Part shown: positions 15,100 through 18,061 of the stretch, piece by piece
Layout of the letters: each line of letters opens with the position of its first letter
Position numbering within the stretch: the first letter of the stretch is position 1
From: Corynebacterium yonathiae
GTDB taxonomy: Bacteria > Actinomycetota > Actinomycetes > Mycobacteriales > Mycobacteriaceae
Assembly: GCF_022288805.1 (NCBI RefSeq)
Contig: NZ_JAKOPM010000027.1
Coordinates: 1 to 18,061 of the forward strand
Direction: 5' to 3'
DNA length: 18,061 nt
Program-made: the position numbers and the translations under genes
The notes under the pieces: generated by a model
Told to the model about the DNA's origin: nothing
What the model saw: the letters and a program-made list of their open reading frames with translations, nothing else
The model's database searches: none

Positions 15100-15639
15100 G
15101 TGTTTTCTTCCATTGGTTGGCCCGAGATTTTCGTCATCGTGATCTTGGGCATCATAGTCATCGGCCCAGAGCGTATGCCCGAAGTGATTAAAGATGTGCG
15201 CGCGGCCATCTATGCGGCACGCAAGGCCATTAACAACGCCAAGGCGGAGCTCAATGGGGAAATGGGCTCTATTACCTCGGAATTCGATGATATCCGCGGC
15301 CCGTTAACCCAAGCCGCACAGTGGACGCGCTTGGGTCCGAAGGGCGCTATCACTAAGGCGCTTTTCGACGGCGACGAATCCGCCTGGGATGACTTCAACC
15401 CCCAGAAAATGGCAGAGGATATTAAGAGCAGTACCGCTCCAAAGGAGCCGGAACAGCAGCCGCAGCAGCGCCCAAGCTTTGACTACTCCCAGGTTTATGC
15501 CGAGCAGCCGCAACCACAGTCGCAGCAGCGTGCCGAAGCTCCGCAGCCGCAATCGACGGAGCAGCCCGCGGCAGAGAAAAAGCCGCCACGCGATGGGGAA
15601 GAATCCACCGGCGGCGGCATGTGGGGCGATGTCACCTAG
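15100..15639 (+). CDS. tatB: Sec-independent protein translocase subunit TatB
   Basis: A 179-residue inner-membrane protein that forms the Tat substrate receptor with TatC. It has one N-terminal transmembrane segment (about 6-22) with the TatB hallmark [24 protein letters not shown], including the conserved Glu in the first helix and the Gly-Pro hinge. An amphipathic helix follows ([23 protein letters not shown]), then acidic stretches. From about residue 115 the tail is rich in Gln, Pro and Ala and is probably disordered. tatA and tatC are not in the window. The start GTG 15100 gives the normal N-terminus. It ends four bases from the stop of the convergent mrp gene. Confidence 0.95.
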   Translation: MFSSIGWPEIFVIVILGIIVIGPERMPEVIKDVRAAIYAARKAINNAKAELNGEMGSITSEFDDIRGPLTQAAQWTRLGPKGAITKALFDGDESAWDDFNPQKMAEDIKSSTAPKEPEQQPQQRPSFDYSQVYAEQPQPQSQQRAEAPQPQSTEQPAAEKKPPRDGEESTGGGMWGDVT

Positions 15640-15643
15640 TCTG

Positions 15644-16774
15644 CTAATTCACACCCAAGTTGAGGTTCTTGCCCACTAGGGAATCGGAGCGGATGGCCAG
15701 CTTATCGGCTACGGCCTGAATTTGCTGGGCAGCGGGGGACTCGGGCGAATCAATCACGATTGGCGTGCCCGCATCGCCGCCGCTGCGAAGGGTGGGATCT
15801 AGCGGCACGGATGCCAGTAGCGGGACCTCGTGGCCCAGGATTACGCCGAGGCGATCGGCCACAATTTGGCCGCCCCCGGTGCCGAATACGTCCATGGTGG
15901 ATCCATCCGGCATGACCATGGCGCCCATGTTCTCAATAACGCCAGCTACGCGCTGGCGAGTCTGCTGTGAGATGGAACCCGCGCGCTCTGCTACCTCGGC
16001 GGCCGCGGCCTGCGGGGTGGTGACGATAAGCAGCTCCGCGTTGGGAATGAGCTGGGCTACGGACAAGGCGACGTCGCCAGTGCCCGGAGGCAGATCGAGT
16101 AGTAGTACGTCGAGGTCTCCCCAAAAGACGTCAGCTAGGAATTGCTGCAATGCCCGGTGGAGCATCGGACCGCGCCAAACTACCGGGGCATTGCCCTCTA
16201 CGAACTGCCCGATGGAAATGTGCTTAATGCCGTGAGAAATCGGTGGCAGCAGCATCTCATCATCGAGAACAGTTGGGCCGTCGGTGCAGCCTAGCAGGTT
16301 AGGAACGGAGTGGCCGTAAATATCGGCGTCGACAATGCCAACCTTCAAGCCCTTTTGTACCAGTGCCGCAGCAAGATTCACGGTCATCGAGGACTTGCCC
16401 ACGCCACCCTTACCGGAGGCCACCGCGAAGACGCGGGTAGTAGAACTCGGCTTGGCAAAGGGGATCTCCGGCTCGGCTTGACCACCGCGCAACTTCTTTT
16501 TGAGCTCACGGCGCTGCTCATCGCTCATGGCTTCCATCGTCACGATGACGTTTCCCACGCCCTCGATATCCTCTACCGCTGCGCGGGTATTGGACTCGAT
16601 GGTGGACTTCATGGGGCAGCCAGCGATGGTGAGATAGATTTCCACGGCAACATCATTGCCGGTGACAGAAACAGATTTCACCATGTCGAGCTCGGTGATG
16701 GGGCGGCCGATCTCGGGGTCTTCGACGCGGGAAAGCGCCTCGCGTACGGCGGATTCAGTGATAACGCTAGACAT
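15644..16774 (-). CDS. mrp: Mrp/ApbC-family P-loop ATPase, Fe-S carrier type
   Basis: A 376-residue cytoplasmic protein. Residues 1-90 form a MIP18/DUF59 domain (VEDPEIGRPITELDMV, AGCPMKS with Cys53). Residues 112-370 are the ParA/MinD-like ATPase with deviant Walker A GKGGVGKSS (121-129), DADIYGHSVPNLLG, LLLDLPPGTGD and VTTPQAAA. Mrp/NBP35 proteins carry and transfer Fe-S clusters. The CPxC pair that normally follows ENM and binds the bridging cluster is missing: ENMGAMVMPDG (281-291) has no cysteine. M. tuberculosis Mrp, as I recall, shows the same change, so Cys53 or Cys163 may serve, or the function differs. ATG 16774 is chosen over the frame start at 16816. It converges on tatB and diverges from a lipoprotein gene. 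Confidence 0.93.
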   Translation of the reverse strand: MSSVITESAVREALSRVEDPEIGRPITELDMVKSVSVTGNDVAVEIYLTIAGCPMKSTIESNTRAAVEDIEGVGNVIVTMEAMSDEQRRELKKKLRGGQAEPEIPFAKPSSTTRVFAVASGKGGVGKSSMTVNLAAALVQKGLKVGIVDADIYGHSVPNLLGCTDGPTVLDDEMLLPPISHGIKHISIGQFVEGNAPVVWRGPMLHRALQQFLADVFWGDLDVLLLDLPPGTGDVALSVAQLIPNAELLIVTTPQAAAAEVAERAGSISQQTRQRVAGVIENMGAMVMPDGSTMDVFGTGGGQIVADRLGVILGHEVPLLASVPLDPTLRSGGDAGTPIVIDSPESPAAQQIQAVADKLAIRSDSLVGKNLNLGVN

Positions 16775-16784
16775 AACTCTTGCT

Positions 16785-16790
16785 ATCTTA
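16785..16790 (-). promoter_or_regulatory. -10 box upstream of mrp
   Basis: TAAGAT on the minus strand lies ten bases before the ATG of mrp, which would leave a leader of only about three bases. No Shine-Dalgarno sequence of good quality is present. Confidence 0.4.
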
Positions 16791-16814
16791 GTCACGCCGC
16801 AACAGGAGGTAAAC

Positions 16815-16832
16815 ACACCCTCGGTGTAGAAT
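16815..16832 (+). promoter_or_regulatory. Lipoprotein promoter with overlapping palindrome
   Basis: TAGAAT (16827-16832) is the best -10 box upstream of the lipoprotein gene and would give a leader of about 40 bases ending in an AAAGGAG ribosome-binding site (16861-16867). The perfect inverted repeat ACACC-CTC-GGTGT (16815-16827) overlaps the box by one base and could be a repressor operator. Confidence 0.4.
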
Positions 16833-16879
16833 CAGCTAGACGCTCAAGCGCCGATGACCCAAAGGAGAATAGTATCGCT

Positions 16880-17626
16880 ATGCGCAGCCTTGCCCGCCCC
16901 GCCCACGCCATTGCCGGTGTGGTGCTGACCGCAACGCTGCTTACTGGCTGCTCCTCCCAATTCAATACCAACCCTTTTGCGCAGAGCCCGCAGCATGAGC
17001 CGATTGGCATCATGGTGGATGCTAATGAGGCTGACCAGTTGGTCCTTGCAGAGATTTTCCGCCAGGAACTCATGGGGCAGGGCCGTGAGGCTTCCATTGT
17101 GAAGGAAGAGATCTTCCAAGACACCCAGGGCGGGCGTTCCATGAATCCGGGCGGAAATTTCTATGTCGGCTGCACAGGGGTTTTTCTTAGCGCTCTCAAT
17201 CCCGGTGAGGCACGAGCAATTTCTAAGGACTACAAGAAAGCACAGAAGGCCTCCGAACCGGGCGGCGAGGATTACCTGGCCCGCACCCACATTGCACTCA
17301 TGTCTAGCTTGACCACGGATACCTCCACGGTCGAGCCTTCCGGCGCTAGCGGCTGCGAGGACGCCGAACCCGAATTGCCAGAGAATTTTGTGGTGCTCTA
17401 CCAAGACGATCTCTTCGACCGTGAAGAGCGCCAAGCGGTGGCCTCCCTGACCAAGTTCATTACTCAAAAAGACATCTCTGACATGGTTGAAGAGATGGAA
17501 ACCAAAGACGCCAGCGCAGAGAAGGTTGTGCGCTCTTGGATGAACTCCTCCGGTGCCGACATTGCCCATGAGGAGGGTGACTCGGATTCTTCCGGCGGGT
17601 CTGACCTTACCGGTGGTTCCAAGTAG
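16880..17626 (+). CDS. Lipoprotein, OpuAC-like substrate-binding fold
   Basis: A 248-residue exported lipoprotein: basic N-terminus, hydrophobic stretch (about 11-21) and lipobox LLTGC with the lipidated Cys24. Two parts resemble the OpuAC family that binds glycine betaine or related compounds for ABC importers: NEADQLVLAEIFRQELMGQG (49-68), NFYVGCTGVFLSAL (93-106, where OpuAC proteins have YxEYTGT), and the C-terminal LPENFVVLYQDDLFD...LTKFITQKDISDMVEEM. Residues 228-248 are acidic, Ser/Gly-rich and probably disordered. Cys98 and Cys159 may form a disulfide. The ATG is 12 bases after AAAGGAG. No ABC permease or ATPase gene lies nearby, so transport is not shown. The frame continues upstream to 16310 antisense to mrp, but only the ATG at 16880 gives a signal peptide. 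Confidence 0.85.
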   Translation: MRSLARPAHAIAGVVLTATLLTGCSSQFNTNPFAQSPQHEPIGIMVDANEADQLVLAEIFRQELMGQGREASIVKEEIFQDTQGGRSMNPGGNFYVGCTGVFLSALNPGEARAISKDYKKAQKASEPGGEDYLARTHIALMSSLTTDTSTVEPSGASGCEDAEPELPENFVVLYQDDLFDREERQAVASLTKFITQKDISDMVEEMETKDASAEKVVRSWMNSSGADIAHEEGDSDSSGGSDLTGGSK

Positions 17627-17803
17627 TTGCTTTGGCAGGTCGGTGCAAGTGCCCCTGGACACGCCGACAACTCAGAAACCCCGGCGTAGAACAACTGGGG
17701 GCTTGAGCACACTGATGCCAGCGTCTTTGCAATGTAGCTCGTGTGAAGGTCTGTGCTGTCGCGGCATGATTGGCCTTATTGGTCAAGCACCCTCATCCCT
17801 TAC
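17627..17803. other. Gene-free stretch after the lipoprotein gene
   Basis: I see no gene here. A two-part hairpin is possible: CCCC near 17652 with GGGG near 17697 enclosing CGCCG/CGGCG (about 17661-17686), without a U-run. A small stem TTGGCC-TTATT-GGTCAA lies near 17770-17787. Either might terminate the lipoprotein transcript. Confidence in any function is low. Confidence 0.3.
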
Positions 17804-17808
17804 GCCCT

Positions 17809-17871
17809 CCCTTCGCGCTCACGGGGAGGTGACTACCGAGAGAATAGTGTGCCGATGGTGAGCGCCAAGGG
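17809..17871. repeat. Repeat cluster C: one inverted pair
   Basis: One minus copy (CCCTTCGCGCTCAC, 17809-17822) and one plus copy (GTGAGCGCCAAGGG, 17858-17871) of the same core as clusters A and B, 49 bases apart. Flanking CTCC/GGAGG extends the stem (17805-17876). It is again 3' of a gene (the lipoprotein gene) and in gene-free DNA. The following bases to about 18000 are purine-rich (GGGAGG, GGAGAAGG) and contain no gene that I can support. Confidence 0.8.
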
Positions 17872-18007
17872 AGGGGTAATGGGAGGGTATTGGGAGAAGG
17901 GAGGAGGATACAAGGCGCGAGAGGGTAAGAGGGCTGCGGGTAGCGCACTGGCTGAGACGAGAGAAGGCGCTCTAGACAAAATTGGGGGTTAAGGGTCAAA
18001 AGGGGAT

Positions 18008-18035
18008 GCGGACGAAATCTTGGAGGATTTTCCGC
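18008..18035 (+). promoter_or_regulatory. Hairpin presenting a ribosome-binding site
   Basis: GCGGA (18008-18012) pairs with TCCGC (18031-18035), and AAATC (18015-18019) with GATTT (18026-18030), with a two-base bulge. The GGAGG Shine-Dalgarno sequence (18022-18026) lies in the loop and its edge. The hairpin ends at the base before the ATG at 18036. It could tune translation of the gene that begins there. Confidence 0.4.
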
Positions 18036-18061
18036 ATGTCTAATATTCGATACACGAATGC
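18036..18061 (+). CDS. Possible gene start, cut by the window edge
   Basis: ATG at 18036 opens a frame reading MSNIRYTN up to the end of the window. GGAGG ends nine bases before it. This is the only evidence: eight codons are too few to identify a product, and the ATG could be chance. Confidence 0.35.

Noticed and set aside
16310..16879. N-terminal extension of the lipoprotein frame
   Set aside because: It is antisense to mrp; the internal ATG at 16880 yields a proper lipoprotein signal peptide and has AAAGGAG upstream.

Overview
The window looks like a chromosomal segment of a Corynebacterium. It is GC-rich. The gene order (dapE, LOG protein, folP2, gpgS, DivIVA-like, DUF3117; divergent glgA/glgC; O-methyltransferase next to sigE, anti-sigma factor, tatB, mrp) is the one I know from Corynebacterium and, with additions, from Mycobacterium. 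Many starts are GTG, and a TANNNT -10 box lies 6-8 nt before the start codon of most lead genes, the pattern of leaderless corynebacterial mRNAs. I cannot name the species.

Layout. Positions 1-342 hold no gene: a nested hairpin and five alternating copies of a short inverted repeat. From 343 to 4121, three minus-strand genes encode two paralogous amino-acid permeases with the lysine-pathway enzyme DapD between them. From 4211 to 8966 a tightly packed plus-strand run encodes DapE, a LOG-type phosphoribohydrolase, FolP2, glucosyl-3-phosphoglycerate synthase, a membrane-anchored DivIVA-like protein, a 55-residue DUF3117 protein and an RlmA-type methyltransferase. A second cluster of the inverted repeat (8989-9130) fills the convergent junction with a minus-strand pair: glgA and, downstream, a GH32-fold protein whose catalytic acids all appear to be replaced. 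glgC diverges from glgA and ends tail-to-tail with a small O-methyltransferase homologue. sigE diverges from that and is followed by its zinc anti-sigma factor (cseE) and tatB. mrp (minus) converges on tatB, and a lipoprotein gene diverges from mrp. The last 435 bases hold a third copy of the repeat unit and the first 26 bases of a possible new gene.

Functionally the window covers DAP/lysine supply for the cell wall (dapD, dapE, permeases), alpha-glucan and glucosylglycerate synthesis (glgA, glgC, gpgS), envelope stress sensing (sigE-cseE), twin-arginine export (tatB) and Fe-S carrier function (mrp).

The two observations most worth checking are: (1) a dispersed, strictly alternating inverted repeat with core GTGAGCGCGAAGGG, 11 copies in three intergenic clusters, organised like a BIME; and (2) a run of proteins with a recognisable fold but missing family-defining residues (GH32-like protein, O-methyltransferase-like protein, RlmA-like protein, Mrp, FolP2), the GH32-like protein being the most striking. 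All statements come from reading the sequence and from memory of the families; no search was run.
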